Assembly: GCA_036872755.1 (NCBI GenBank)
Contig: JAVHNS010000001.1
Span: 3,968,001-4,032,000, forward strand
Source: Orbilia blumenaviensis
Taxonomy: Eukaryota > Ascomycota > Orbiliomycetes > Orbiliales > Orbiliaceae
Reading direction: 5' to 3'
Length of the DNA stretch: 64,000 bases
Shown: piece by piece, positions 21,397-33,549 of the stretch
Layout of the letters: each line of letters starts with the position of its first letter
How positions within the stretch are numbered: position 1 is the stretch's first letter
The notes under the pieces: generated by a model
Seen by the model: only the letters and a program-made list of their open reading frames with translations
Told to the model about the DNA's origin: nothing
Database searches by the model: none
Position numbers and translations under genes: made by a program

Positions 21397-22924
21397 CTAA
21401 TATCTGTAGAGATCGGACTTGAATGGTCCCTCGACGTCCAAGCCGAGGTAGTCGGCCTGGGTGGTCGAGAGCTTGGAGAGCTTGACGCCAAGGTGGTCGA
21501 GGTGGAGACGGGCGACCTCCTCGTCGAGAATCTTGGGGAGGACGTAGACGCCGACATCGAGCTTGCCCTGCAGGTAAATAAAGACATTAGCATCAACCCC
21601 ATCTCACAATAAGTTTAAATGATTAAATGATAAGAGAAGAGAGAAGAACTTACACCCTTGCCGAACTCAACATACTTGCTCCTGAAGGCCTCATCCTCCT
21701 GCTTGAAGAGCAAGATCTGGGCGAGGACCTGGTTGGTGAAGGAGCAGCTCATGACGAAGGAGGAGTGACCGGTGGCACATCCCAAGTTGACGAGACGACC
21801 CTCAGCGAGGAGGATGATGTGGTTGCCGTTGGCGAGCTCGAAGCGGTCGACCTGTGGCTTGATGTTGACGACGTTCTTGGCGTTAGCCTTGAGCCATGCA
21901 ACGTCGATTTCGATGTCGAAGTGACCGATGTTGCAGACGATGGAGTCGTTTTTCTACTCAAAATTATTAGTCCCCCTCCATAAATTCTCTACTAAATTTG
22001 CAAGGTAAGGGAGAAAAGAAAAGAGAAGAGAGAGAGGGAACTCACCATCTTCTGGAAGTGCTCGCCAGTCAAAATATCACGGCAGCCGGTGGTAGTAACG
22101 AAGATCTGACCGATAGAAGCAGCCTCCTCCATGGTGGTGACCTGGAAGCCAGAGACGGCAGCCTGAAGGGCATTGATAGGATCGATCTCGGTGACGATGA
22201 CACGGGCACCCATTCCGTGAAGAGCCATAGCACAACCCTTACCGACGTCACCGTATCCGGCAACAACGGCAACCTTACCAGCGATCATGACATCGGTAGC
22301 ACGCTTGATACCATCGACAAGAGACTCACGGCATCCGTACAAGTTATCAAACTTGGACTTGGTGACGGAGTCATTGACATTGACGGCGGGGACGAGGAGC
22401 TTCTTGTCCTTGAGCATGCGGTAGAGGTGGTGGACACCGGTGGTGGTCTCCTCGGAGAGACCGTAGCAGCCCTTGAGCATCTCAGGGTACTTGGAGTGAA
22501 CGAGGGAGGTGAGATCACCACCGTCGTCCAAGATGAGGTTCAAGGTCTTGCCGTCCTTGAAGGCGAGGAGCTGCTGCTCCAAGCACCAGTTGTACTCCTC
22601 CTCGGTCTCACCCTTCCAGGCGAAGACTGGGACACCGGAAGCGGCAATGGCAGCGGCGGCGTGGTCCTGGGTGGAGAAGATGTTGCAGGAGGTCCAGGTG
22701 ACCTCGGCACCGAGAGCGGTGAGGGTCTCAATGAGGACGGCAGTCTGGATGGTCATGTGGAGGCAACCAGCGATACGGGCACCGGCAAGAGGCTGCTCAG
22801 CAGCGTACTTGGCCCTGGTGGCCATGAGACCGGGCATTTCATTCTCGGCGAGCTCGATTTCCCTGCGGCCGAAGGCGGCGAGGGAGATATCGGAGACCTT
22901 GAATTTCTGGGCTGGGGCACTCAT
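21397..22924 (-). CDS. SAH1: S-adenosyl-L-homocysteine hydrolase (449 aa)
   Basis: Hydrolyses S-adenosylhomocysteine to adenosine and homocysteine, relieving product inhibition of methyltransferases (cytosolic, NAD-dependent). Three exons: 22924-22046, 21953-21654 and 21567-21397, all phase 0. Family signatures are clear: [15 protein letters not shown], the DDGGDLT segment, the [13 protein letters not shown] block, the NAD-binding GYGDVGKG loop, and the C-terminus [10 protein letters not shown]. Length matches eukaryotic SAHH. A probable 5' UTR intron (23096-22941, donor GTAAGT, acceptor TTCCAG) ends 17 bases before the ATG. Strong preference for C/G-ending codons suggests high expression. 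It shares a divergent promoter region with DAD1. Confidence 0.97.
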
Positions 22925-23703
22925 GATGTAATTGTTCCGACTGGAAGAAAGAAAGAAAAAATAGTTAGAAAATTGGAAAGAAAAAAAAGAGTCTTCAGCT
23001 AGAAAAATTCAATTCCGACACGAATTAAACCTCATCAAAGCTAAATACAAGATCGAGAGGAAGAAAAAGGGAATTTGAAGGAAGATAGCAACTTACAGGA
23101 GTATAATTGAAGGGATAGATGATGGCAATGGGAGGGGGTTGGTGAAGGGAAAGCAGGAAAGAGGAGAAGGGGAGAGAAGGACTGCAAGGTTTTCTTGTAC
23201 TTATATAGACCCCTACCTATCTAACTGTTCTACTAAGCACAAAGCTACAGTATGCAGCAGTCTAACTAGCCCCTCCCTTCAGTAGCTACAACTCGACCGA
23301 TAGACTTTTTTTTTTTTTTCTGTGCTCGGTTTTTGCCGGCGTTTGTCCACCGAAATTCAGGGCATGCCGGCCGTTGGTTGGCTGGGAGCTCTTTAGCTCT
23401 GCTCTGCCTGGAGATATCCCTATCCTTATCCTTATCGCCCTTGTAATAACATTTCTACCTATTCGTACTCACATAATACTCAATCGATCCTGAGTATAGT
23501 CTCGTAGTATTAGTAGGAGTGGTAGCACGTACCAGGCATAAGTCATTAGCCTGTACCACCTCTACACTTCAGTTCCCTGTCCAGCTTCATCACCACCACC
23601 ACCACCACCACCACCACCAACCATCACAATTAACCATCACCAATAATCACTGTACCACAGCATACCTACGTAACAATCACAATAACAATAGCAACAAAAA
23701 AAA
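22925..23703. other. Bidirectional promoter region, SAH1 / DAD1
   Basis: Contains the SAH1 5' UTR intron (23096-22941). A (CAC)n run lies at about 23590-23618, just upstream of DAD1. A T-rich run is at 23307-23320. Confidence 0.5.
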
Positions 23704-24300
23704 ATGAGCACCACAACCCGCCCCGAAAAGACCTTCTTCGAGTCCCAGCGCGAGGCTCTCATCGAGGAAATATGCAAGGTCTGTCGGTCTCTTAACATTA
23801 CCCCCCCTCCCCGCCATGATGCCATTACGCACTATCAAAAAAGGCGCCTAACACGTTACATCCTCGTGTGTGGTCAACACTTCAATATATATATATATAT
23901 ATATATAGATTACATCAAGACTAGCCCTTCTCCTTTTCAACTCCCACTAACGTATATTATATTATATTATATTATATTATAGGCATTCGACCAGGTCCTC
24001 TTAAACCTCAACCATCTGAACCGATCGCTTGAAGGTCTTGCCGGTGTACGTTGTCGTCGTCGTCATAAAATATATCCCAAGTCTTCTACGTAGACTACTA
24101 TAAAACAAAACAAAGAAGAAAAAAAAGAAAAAAGAAAAAGAAAAAAAAAAAAGGCTAATAGAATTCCCTTCTCAAAAAAACAGGTCGGCCAGGAGTTCAC
24201 CGAAATCGAAGCCCTCTGGAGCAAATTCGACTCCGTCATGTCACAGCCCGTTCCTCCAAACGATCCTGCCGCTGGGCCTGGCGGGGAAGGCGCCCAATAG
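23704..24300 (+). CDS. DAD1: DASH complex subunit Dad1 (84 aa)
   Basis: Small kinetochore protein of the DASH/Dam1 ring complex that couples kinetochores to spindle microtubules, a fungus-specific complex. Three exons: 23704-23778, 23983-24045 and 24184-24300, all phase 0. Recognised from STTTRPEKTFFESQREALIEE, LNHLNRSLEGLAGVGQEF and EIEALWSKFDSVM. Introns take up more of the gene than exons; intron 1 carries a TA dinucleotide run and a TATTA repeat that runs up to the acceptor. It is too short and split to be seen in a simple open-frame scan. Confidence 0.93.
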
Positions 24301-24850
24301 ATCAAAAACAAAAACATCGCATTAATACAAAAAAACAAAATTATCGAAAATACCTATATATTTCCTCCTCTTTCTCTCTCGAACAACTACACTAGATTAG
24401 GACGTCTTGAACACGTGGAATCTGGCTTTTTTTTTGGTTAATCACGGAATGTTAAAAGCCAAGGGGTGTGTCGGCTGACTACTAGACTTCTCTGCTGCCG
24501 GGTCGGGTTATCGAATCGAATCGAGTATAATGCATAATCTCCATTAACATACAAGGGCTATGAGATCCACCTGTCTATCATACATTCCCGCGGAAAGGAA
24601 GAAAGAAGAGAAAATCCGCAATGCTTCCAAGAAGCCGAGAAGAAAAAGAAGAAGAATAGAAAAGTACAGAAGAGGAAAGAACAAAAAAGTCTAACAGAAT
24701 GGTATCCTTAACGCCTTTTTTTGTGTCTATAAACCAGGGAACAAAAACGCCGGTTATGATGGAAGCAAGACGAAGAGGAAGGGCAAAAGAGAAGAAAATA
24801 AGACCGCTTGAGAAACAAAAAGCTACCCAAGAACTGCAGACAAGATCTCC
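24301..24850. other. Convergent intergenic
   Basis: Purine-rich, AT-rich 3' flanks of DAD1 and the UPF0643 gene. No gene seen. Confidence 0.5.
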
Positions 24851-25784
24851 CTAATCGACCCACTTGCCGATACTCCACCCGCTGGCATTATCTTCAACAG
24901 TGAACTTCAGCCTCTCTACCCTCCATTCGAGATATATATTCCTCACAGCCTCCATCGCCCGAACATGGCCCTATATTCCTCACGCGTTAGCAAACCGCAC
25001 ACCTCCAATTTCAAGAGAGAAGAAAAGAATATTTAAAACTCACCGGCCCACCACCACCAAGCTTCGCATCATCCCTATGCCTCCAGATACAAGTCGCCAA
25101 ATTCCTCCCAGTGACCGGATGCGGCGTCCCAAACCAATACTTCAACAGCTGCCCGCTCTCCACAGCCTCAACATGCGCATCCTGATCCAACTTGCCCAGA
25201 TGCTGACGATCAGCGTCGAAAGGAAGCTTTGACCGGAAAACAATTATATAAAATTCCGACCTGGGAAACGTATAACCTTCACGGGCTGACAGCTTTTGCA
25301 GCGCGATGAGGATTTCATCCCAGTTGAAGGCTTCGTGGTAGGGTTCGATCGCGTACTCTCCGGTTTTGGCGTTCATGATGGTCAATGCTTTTGCCAGGAG
25401 CTGGTGCGGACGGGCGAGGGTGTTCAGGTCCAGCAGGTGTTCTTTATCGGTATACGGTGACGCCACCAGCAAATTGTCTTCGGAAAGACGTCCGGAGAGG
25501 TCAGCGGTGTCTATTATTGCAGGATCAATGTTTTGACCGATCCCGGGGACTTGAAGGGATGCAGCTGCATGGAACTTGAGATCGTTAGTTGTGGTTGTGG
25601 TGGTGGCGGTGACGACGTCTGGGGGTAGGATTGTGGAGGAGTTTTTTTGAAATTCGAGATGGTCGATTGGACATTTTGAGATATCCGAGGAATGGGATAC
25701 CGGGCAGGTTGGAGCTTCTTTGGTCGACGGCGATGTGAATCGCCATTGGGGGATTATGTTGGAGAAGAAGTCCAGGGTGCCCAT
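24851..25784 (-). CDS. UPF0643 family protein (286 aa)
   Basis: Fungal UPF0643-type protein of unknown function. Two exons: 25784-25044 and 24970-24851, separated by a 73-base intron (donor GTGAGT). The family-like C-terminal half is clear: FNWDEILIALQKLSA, then FYIIVFRSKL, LLKYWFGTPHPVTGRNLATC, IWRHRDDAKLGGGGP spliced to GHVRAMEAVRNIYLEWRVER, and the end KFTVEDNASGW. The first ~80 residues are variable with a Thr run. Conserved His and Trp residues suggest a folded domain, but no reaction can be assigned. The ATG chosen is the only suitable one before the conserved part. Confidence 0.82.
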
Positions 25785-27796
25785 TTCTTCTCGGATATGA
25801 TCGATAATTTACGACGTCCGGGTGATAGAGAAAAGAGAACAAAACGGGGGTAGGAGGAGGATGAGGATGGGAAGATAAAAAAAAAGAAGTTGAAGAGAAG
25901 AAGAAGAGGAAATACGTTGCTAGAAAAAAACAATAAATATAAAAAAAAAGAAGATATGTTCTATGTGAGGGTGACAAAGAAGCTTTTGAGAAGGTTTCCA
26001 GTACGATGGCGTGATCGCGATCGATGGTGAACAACGTTAACCAACAGCTCTAATACACCAAAAAAATACAAGGCAACTAACTAAAGTATATACAATCGAA
26101 GCTAGCTGGTTAGCCTACGAGCTGTTTCAAAAGAAAAAGTCTTGTACGCTGTTTAGACCAGGAACATTGGATTATACTGCCACGAAAGAGGAGCTCGATG
26201 TGAACTTGTTGGATCCAAGCCCCAGGATTTATAGACCATCAAACAGCTTAACAGTTGGATGAGATAACCAGATCGATCGTATCAGAACTAGAGCTCATCA
26301 CGCTATTTACAAGCCCAATGCCCAAAAATCATGCAATGTCACAATTTCGAATCAAATCCGGGGATTTTTTGTTTAGTTCCCACATAGATAGATAGTAATT
26401 ACCAACCAACCAACCAACCAGTCGTCATCCATTGCATTTTTTTTTTTTCGATCCCGATATGCCCCATTCTCCGATATATTGCAGCTCCATGCAACCAAGC
26501 TAGTTAGCAGCTGCAGGCAAGACGAGCTGTCAGGCACTTACTTCCCTGCGCAGGGTTAAGCTTAAACAGCTTTGAGCTATTTCGGGGAAGGCATGCAGCC
26601 CGTTGCAACACCAACAACGCAATCACAACATCTTGCGTGCGAGCACGTCACGGCACCCATAAAAAACTAAAAAAAACTAAAAAACGACTAGCCAAGTCTA
26701 TAAAACCCCTTCCCTCCTTCGGCTTCTGCAATACCCACCGCCCCCTGGATGTTCTATATCCCTCGGCTTTTGTGAAAAGGGGGTTATTAGTTTGGATGCG
26801 AGCGAATTCTTCTTCTTCTTTTCTTCTTTCTTCTTGGGGAGCTACCGAGGCGAACGGGGGAATGCATATCCGGGTAATATTATGTTGATTCGACGATAAA
26901 CCACAATTACACCATGCACCCGGCAGCCGATTGGAATCTGGAGAAACATGCATACATACATACTTGGGTACTCGATTATATATGACAAAAAGGAAAAATA
27001 GAACACCATGACTTATCTATACCCAATGGAAGTTCCCAGGCACGCCTTCCACGATAATTTTTGCACCATCTCCCTTTTATTTTCTATCTTGTGTCAAAAG
27101 GCATCATATATGCATTAATAATTGATATTCACATATGAGGGCTTTTTTTTTGAATATGTTAATAGCACCGTTTTGGCTTGTTAGATCACATTTTGGAATT
27201 CTAGAATGTGATTCGATCGGTGGCATACTACCCCGGATTTTGGATTATTAAGCTCTCTCTCTATATATACTATACTCAACTAGTCCTTGACTGGGTTTTT
27301 TTAGTAGCTATGGCTACTGGTGATAGGTATGCAATGTAGACATATGAGTAAATGCATGGTGAGGAGATATATACACGCCATCCATCGCTCTTTCTCTTCC
27401 CCTTTTCTTCTTCTTCTTCTCCTTCTTCTTTATATATGATATGATACAATCCGCAATGGATAATACAACAGGATCATCTGTAGCCCTGTCGTTTGAAATA
27501 AAATCCTGAATCAAAAAGCAAACAAAAAAAAAGAGTAACTCCAATTGTGTGTGTGCGTGTGTGTGTGTGCATGTGTGACTGTTGTATGCTGCCGCCAAAA
27601 GAAATCCCCGATGTAGGAACGTAACAGAGAAGAGATTTGGTTTTATTAGTCGAATTTCTTGCGATGGTGAGCGATGATGTTGTTGAAAGGGTGAGTCGAT
27701 TAAGGTCCGGGCCGGAGGCATCCCCCCCTTCCAAGACATTCACATCTGTAAATGGCGAAAGAAAGAAAAGAGATGGGTGGATGGATGGATGGAGTG
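25785..27796. other. Long intergenic region
   Basis: 2.0 kb between two minus-strand genes: the UPF0643 promoter on the left and the MIX23 3' flank on the right. It contains a (CCAA)n stretch at 26403-26419, a GT-rich run at 27547-27575 and a CTT run near 27400. Open frames at 26637-26953 and 27314-27739 are not convincing. Confidence 0.45.
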
Positions 27797-28600
27797 TTAC
27801 GATGGCGTTTTCCACTCCGCGTACGCCTCCTGCCATGTCTTCCCGCCCATTCCGTCCGTACTTCGGGTTTTGATCACTTCCCATGTTCTGGTATTTTTAA
27901 TCATTTTTCAGTTAGCGCGTCATGTTTTCCACTGAAACCTTTTAATATATATTTGAAAAGGCGGGTTGAATATATATATATATATATACATACCTCTCCC
28001 TCACAATCTCCTCCACCCCCCTCTCATTCCTCACCACCCCAGCCAAAACCTGCGTCCTACTCTCCGTCGGAAAAAACCTTCCAGAGTAAGGATCAAGCCG
28101 CTCATCCACAATCCTCATCCTATCCTTCTCATTCTCCTTGGATATCAAATCGATGTTGGGATCATTCGGATCCGGTGAGGTGGCGACTATGGCGCAGTAG
28201 GTTAGGACCTCGGAGCGCTTGGACCAGGTTGGGTATATTGTTGAGGATAGGAAGGTTGAGAGGGTCGTGGGCGGGATCAGACGGTGGGAGGGGGTTCGTT
28301 GGGAGGTCGTGCTCGGGTTGAAGGTTGGGGGCGGGGAGAGGGAGGAGAGGTGCTGGGAGATGGTGTCGTCGGTTGTGGAGCGGGAGACGCTGAGGAATTC
28401 TATATTTTATTATCATTGTTATTAGTTATTAATTGATTATCTCAAAGCCATTATAGTTACCTAGCCTAGGTACTATAATATAAAATAGGATAAAAAATAT
28501 GTGAAGCTTGGAGATATATATATAATATACCTTTCAGCGCGGACGTCGAGAAACAGAACTGCGGCGTAAGAAGCGGGTCGTCGGTGTTCGAGGACGTCAT
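27797..28600 (-). CDS. MIX23: Mix23/Cid2 family protein (188 aa)
   Basis: Member of the Mix23 (caffeine-induced death protein 2) family; yeast Mix23 is a mitochondrial intermembrane-space protein linked to protein import. Three exons: 28600-28531, 28399-27994 and 27887-27797. Both introns carry TA repeats. Signatures: TPQFCFSTSALKEFLSVSRS, VLTYCAIVATSPDPNDPN, VDERLDPYSGRFFPTESRT and VVRNERGVEEIVRERTWEVI. The start used is the Met at 28600; the frame is open upstream to a Met at 28672, which would add 24 residues and cannot be excluded. The spliced frame changes phase at each intron, so the gene is fragmented in an open-frame view. Confidence 0.9.
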
Positions 28601-29208
28601 TGACGGTGACGGCGACGGGTGCTGCCGTTTCTGTGGTTCAGCGGACGGATCTTGCGGTGGAGCTTTCCACATCAGCGAAATATAGTATGTATGCTCTTCT
28701 GTTGTCTCTGACGACCGTCGAGGAGTTAGAAATCGATTATGTCGTGATAAGCTATGTTAAATATAAGACCCGACAGGGACCGGCTGTAGATAGGTAAGAT
28801 ATATATATATATATATATTACGTTAGCTACTAGGTAAGTAGGTACTCACCTGTGAGGAATTTAAAATCCGAGAAAAGTCGTATGACAGGCCAGCCACAAG
28901 CTTAAGGTACTCCTGTCCTGTCCTGTCCTGTCTGATTCTGGCTTAGTCTTGTCGGTCCAAGCAAGTTATCGATAGAAAGGGAAAAGAAAGTCTTGGCAGT
29001 CGCAGCTTTTCTGTCGCCGCTTCTTTTTATAAAAAAAAAAAATTCAAATTCAAAGTTTCCCCTCCAGCTTCTCCACACCATCACCACCATCACCGATTCG
29101 AACAAAAAGTTTACCAAATCTCTCTCTATCTCCTACTGAAATACCAAGAAAAGAAAAACTTCAGATAAGAGAATAATTAATAATTAGAAGAAAAAGAAGA
29201 AAAAAAAG
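28601..29208. other. Bidirectional promoter region, MIX23 / ACL4
   Basis: Contains a (TA)n run near 28801-28818 and a CTGTC pentamer repeat at 28914-28933. Poly-A at about 29031-29042. The pyrimidine-rich stretch before 29209 looks like the ACL4 leader. Confidence 0.5.
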
Positions 29209-30503
29209 ATGGCAAAGACAAAAACCAAATCCTCCAAAAAGACCCGCCGGAAAGACACCCCAGCGTCCCTCGCCTCCGTCCTCCAGAACATCGCAAAGCA
29301 TCAGCAGAACTCCACAAACAACATCGACGCCTTGATCTCCCAAGCCTCAGCAGAACTCACCGAGCACTCGGACCCCCAACAGGCACTGAAAACCATCACA
29401 TCGGCACTCTCAAAAAATCCTACTTCTCTGAAGGCATTGGAGCTTGCCGGGGAGATCAATATCGAATTGGAGGATATAGATACCGCCATAAGATGCTTTG
29501 GAACGGCGGTGGAGTTGGATCCTGAGGGGGAGGGGAGTGGTGCTGAGAAGTTTTTGTGGTTGGCGCAGATTTGTTTGGAGGGCGGTGAGGTTGCGATCGG
29601 GTGGTATGAGAGAGCTGTGGCCTACCTGAGAAAAGCGGTAGCGACACCGACTGCTGCTGCTGGTAGTAGTAGTGGTGGTGGTGGTGGTCAGGATGACGAG
29701 GAGAAGAAGGAGAAGCTGTGTTCCGCGCTATGCGGTATGGCGGAGATATACATGACGGATCTGTGGTACGTATCTACCTATATATATCCATCTTACATTC
29801 TCCACTCTACCTTCGAAAGATCAAAACTAACGAAAAACATCTATATGAAAAAAAAAGTATGAAACCGGACGCCGAATCCCGCTGCGAAAACTACATCACC
29901 GAAGCCCTGCTCGTCAGCCCTTCCTCCCCAGAAGCGCTCTCAACCCTCGCCTCCATCCGAATCTCCCAATCCAAACCCGACGACGCTCGTGCGGCGCTCA
30001 CCCGCTCGCTCGACGTCTGGAAAAGCCTGGAGCTGGGCGATGATAGAATCCCCCCTTATCCGTTCAGACTCAGCTTCACTAGACTGCTGATTGAATGCGA
30101 AATGTACGAAGAGGCGATGGATGTACTCGAAGGTCTGCAGCAGGAGGATGATCAGATGGTCGATTTGTGGTATATCGGCGGGTGGTGTCTGTTTTTAATC
30201 GGCGCCAAGCTTAAAGAGAAGGAAGGGAAGCAGCTGCAGGTTGCGGGTGGAGAGGAGCCTGAAGACTGGAGGGATACCTGGGCGGCGGCGAGAGAGTGGC
30301 TGTGGAACTGCGAGAAGCTTTACAAGGCGTTTGAGTGGCAGGATGAAGGGATTAAGGAACATTCTCAGGAACTATTGGCGAATATTGCTAAAGAGATCGG
30401 GGATGCGAAGCCGGAGGATCGGGAAGAGGAGGGAGACGACAACGATGATGGGGATGGAGAGTGGGAAGACGATGATGAAGATGAGGAGATGAAAGACTCG
30501 TAG
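29209..30503 (+). CDS. ACL4: TPR chaperone Acl4-like, ribosomal protein L4 assembly (400 aa)
   Basis: Predicted dedicated chaperone of ribosomal protein uL4 (Rpl4), acting before its incorporation into pre-60S particles. Two exons: 29209-29765 and 29858-30503 (donor GTACGT, acceptor AAAAAG). TPR-like helices include SDPQQALKTITSALSKNPTS, EDIDTAIRCFGTAVELDP and AEALLVSPSSPEALSTLASI-like segments. Diagnostic blocks are PDAESRCENYITEALLVSP and DLWYIGGWCLFLIG with AAREWLWNCEKLY. The C-terminus is strongly acidic, as expected for Acl4. The N-terminus is Lys/Arg-rich (KTKTKSSKKTRRKD). A Gly/Ser run near residues 150-160 is low complexity. Confidence 0.88.
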
Positions 30504-30956
30504 AGACTCATCTAATGCAGGCACTCTCTTCCTCTTCTTCTTGTCCATTCATTCATTCATCTATTCATTCATTGACATACAATTGGCAACTTATTGAGTT
30601 CGAGTTTCCAACGATGCAATCATCGGGGCGGGCCGGAGTTACAGGCGACAATTGAATTTATACCTTTTTGTGTATTTTATATCGAATATCATCTATAGAC
30701 AAAAGCATTTCTACACCTTCCACCCTCTAAACTCTCTAATTCACGATATTACCAAAATAGAACCCATGAGGCTATAATCATAATACAGCTGGGGGAGCTT
30801 CAATGGAAAAAAAATGCTTGGCTTTTGGCGGGGCAAAAAGCTTGTCGGCCCCACCAAACAAACAAAAACCCGCCCCAAGAACTAAGCTTGGGTTCGCATC
30901 TCTCCCGCCTAAAAAAAAGCCCACCATGCAAATGTTCGTCCGCATCCACCAGCATC
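30504..30956. other. Intergenic, ACL4 / GIR2
   Basis: ACL4 3' flank with a CATT repeat (30546-30572), then the GIR2 upstream region. No gene seen. Confidence 0.5.
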
Positions 30957-31892
30957 ATGTCCGCGACAGAAGAACAGGAACAAGAGCTCGAGGTCCTCGA
31001 GTCCATCTACCCCGATGAGCTGACTAGTATATATATCCCCTCGCCCTCTATTCGCTCTTTCTATAATTACTATATTCAGTTTTGTTATATAATTAATTGG
31101 ATGCTAATATTTATTGTGCGCCGCCGCAGAAATCTCGGACACGGAGTTCACAATCCGCCTCTCCCTCGAAGAACCCGACGTCGACGTCGACGCTGAAGGA
31201 TATGAAGCCCGTACCGGCCCCCTCTCCCTTCCCTCTAACAAAAACCTCCTTCATCAAATATATATATATATAATACCATAAATCAACATCACTAACAAAA
31301 ACACCCTCCCACAGCAATCATCATCCTCCGAGTAACCTACCCCCCAACCTACCCAAACGCCGCCCCAACCCTCGCCATCTCCCTCTCAAACCCTTCCACT
31401 CACCCTCTAACCTTCCCGGAAGACGAACAAACCCTAACCGCCGCCCTCGACACCGCCGTGGAAGAAAACATGGGTATGGCGATGGTATTCACCCTCACCA
31501 CCACGCTCAAAGAAACCGCAGAATCCATCCTCCGCGACCGGGCGGATGAGGCGAGACGGATACGTGATGAAGCTGCAAGGGTTGAAGAGGAGAAGGAGAT
31601 GGAGAAGTTTAGGGGGGAGTTGGTTACTAGGGAGGTTTTTGAGGCGTGGAGATTGGCGTTTATCAAGGAGATGAAGGAGAAGAAGGAGAGGGAGGAGAAA
31701 GAGAAAGAAGAAGCTGAGGCGAAGGGACGGAGGAGTGGGAATGTTAGTGGGGTCGGTGCTGGGGGGAGGAAGATGACGGGGAGGGAGTTGTTTGAGAAGG
31801 GGCTTGTGGGTGGGATGGATGATGATGAGGCTGAGGATGAGGTTGTGGAGGAGACGGCGCCGGATGTTGGCAAGTTGGAGATTAAGGCGTAG
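30957..31892 (+). CDS. GIR2: RWD-domain protein Gir2/RWDD1-like (242 aa)
   Basis: RWD-domain protein of the Gir2/RWDD1 type; in yeast Gir2 binds the Rbg GTPases and Gcn1 at the ribosome. Three exons: 30957-31026, 31130-31210 and 31315-31892. The RWD core reads LEVLESIYPDELT, then ISDTEFTIRLSLEEP, then ILRVTYPPTYPNAAPTL, with the YPPxYP motif intact. A charged helix follows (VEEEKEMEKFRGELVTREVF, EAWRLAFIKEMKEKKERE), then MTGRELFEKGLVGGMDDDEA, both typical of this family. Introns are TA-rich; the second uses donor GTACCG. The upstream in-frame ATG context was not needed; this Met gives the expected N-terminus. Confidence 0.9.
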
Positions 31893-32100
31893 TAAAAAAA
31901 AAAAAGCTACGATTGTCTTAGCTATTTGCTATTACATGATTTATTTTGGTGATAACTATCGATATTGATATCGGGTTTCACTGCCTGATGCATGGTTTAT
32001 GATCTAATTGCACCCGGATACATATATACTCCATACATGCACAGCTACTGGCGGTATATTATAGCTTCCCGCTTACCAGTCGGCAATGTCACCTACTAGC

Positions 32101-32128
32101 TATTAGCTATTAGCTATTAGCTATTAGA
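32101..32128. repeat. TATTAGC tandem repeat
   Basis: Four consecutive copies of TATTAGC, preceded by a partial CTAGC unit. Confidence 0.85.
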
Positions 32129-33214
32129 TATAGAGGGGTATTCTGCGACAGCCCCGTCTCGACCTCCCCGAGCTCTTCAAATATTATATGCTCCTCGTGC
32201 ACGGCTGCCTTTTGTTTGCATGATATCGAGGGGGGTGGTGGGACGGGATGGGACCGTGATGTAACTACCTACTTTACATATATGTAGCCTGGAGACGGGA
32301 CCGTACCGCTTTTTTTTGAGCGTGCATGCGTGCATTATTCTGAATTCCTGCAACCCTCGTCTGTATACTTATATACAGCAGCCGTCGATTCTAGATCTCT
32401 TTCTAGATTCCCGTAATGGTATCCCGTGATGTTAACGTTATAGCACACATACATCGAGTACCGGGTATTCCTCTCATATGCAATGCATCTTCAGCTGCAG
32501 ATTGGAATTGAGCTCAATTGCACACACATATAGTTAACGTTACCCTTTCTCTCTATCGGGCTCTCTCGGACGACATCGAAAGAAAAGAACCATGGTCGTG
32601 GCCAGAGACGGAAAGAGAAGGAGAGGGAGAGGGAGAAGAATGTCCATAGTACTACACAAGTGCAGAATGGAGTGATATGATATGATATGCCATGTATGAT
32701 AAGCGGTGGGTCCCGCCTCCACACATGCATCGATGACTAAAAACCCAAGTATACTAGTATCAATAGCTATCACGAACCTATCCTAACTTCTATTAACGTA
32801 ATTGACCCGCGGGAACTTTTTTCATAAACAGCATCTTCTCCGAAGCGCTGGCTCGTGAACTTTTGCCTCTTTTTTTTTTCTCTCTCTCGTTTGTGTACCA
32901 CCCCGCCATTATGCATCCGATCAACCCACTATGCATACGTTAAGAAAAATACCCAGAACCAGAACAAGAAAACCCGAGAAAGACGTATGTACCTAACCAG
33001 CATGGCCCATGCAATCCCTACCGCCTGGTGCTATACTATACTATAGCTATACTAGCCCGCAAGTGCAGATAAAAACGGCGAACGCTAAGTTTCCCGTCGG
33101 GCGCGCGCCGGGAAACGTCCCCGATGCGAAGGACTTCAAAGCCCGAGAAACTCTTTTGACAGGTAACCCTTTCGTCCATACTACTCACTACGTACGTCCT
33201 CGCAATCACAATAG

Positions 33215-33219
<5 letters not shown>

Positions 33220-33258
<39 letters not shown>
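33220..33258. repeat. T28/A11 homopolymer tract
   Basis: 28 T followed directly by 11 A, the longest of three such tracts in the window. Confidence 0.9.
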
Positions 33259-33549
33259 TTGATGGTATACTGTTACTGTTACTGTCGACCGGCTAATACA
33301 CTCGAAACTCTCTTCGCCCTGTGATTCTGATATAAAAGGTCATCGATACCCCATAGCAACTGAGAGATGGACTCTTGTAGCCAGCTGCTGTGGATTGATA
33401 TATACACCCCGCCTTGATAGCCCCTCATCATCTTCATCATCATCTTCGTTTCTAGATATACTATATACCTACATACCTACCTTCATACCCACTCCTCAAT
33501 CAAGTACCCTCTTACTATATATACTACTAGGTATATATATATCGCCACA

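Larger units (their letters stand above)
31893..33549. other. Long intergenic region
   Basis: 1.65 kb with no convincing gene. Contains a TATTAGC heptamer repeat (32101-32128), a GA-rich tract near 32610-32640 and a T28/A11 tract (33220-33258). The last ~200 bases are the likely promoter and leader of the aminotransferase. Confidence 0.45.

Noticed and set aside
21627..23002. Long plus-strand frames (118 and 334 codons)
   Set aside because: Antisense shadows created by the strong codon bias of S-adenosylhomocysteine hydrolase.
26637..26888. 83-codon plus-strand frame
   Set aside because: Lys-rich start, Ser run from a CTT repeat, no homology recognised, no intron or leader signals.
27547..27575. 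GT-rich run considered as a telomere-like or Z-DNA element
   Set aside because: Short and imperfect; an ordinary microsatellite.
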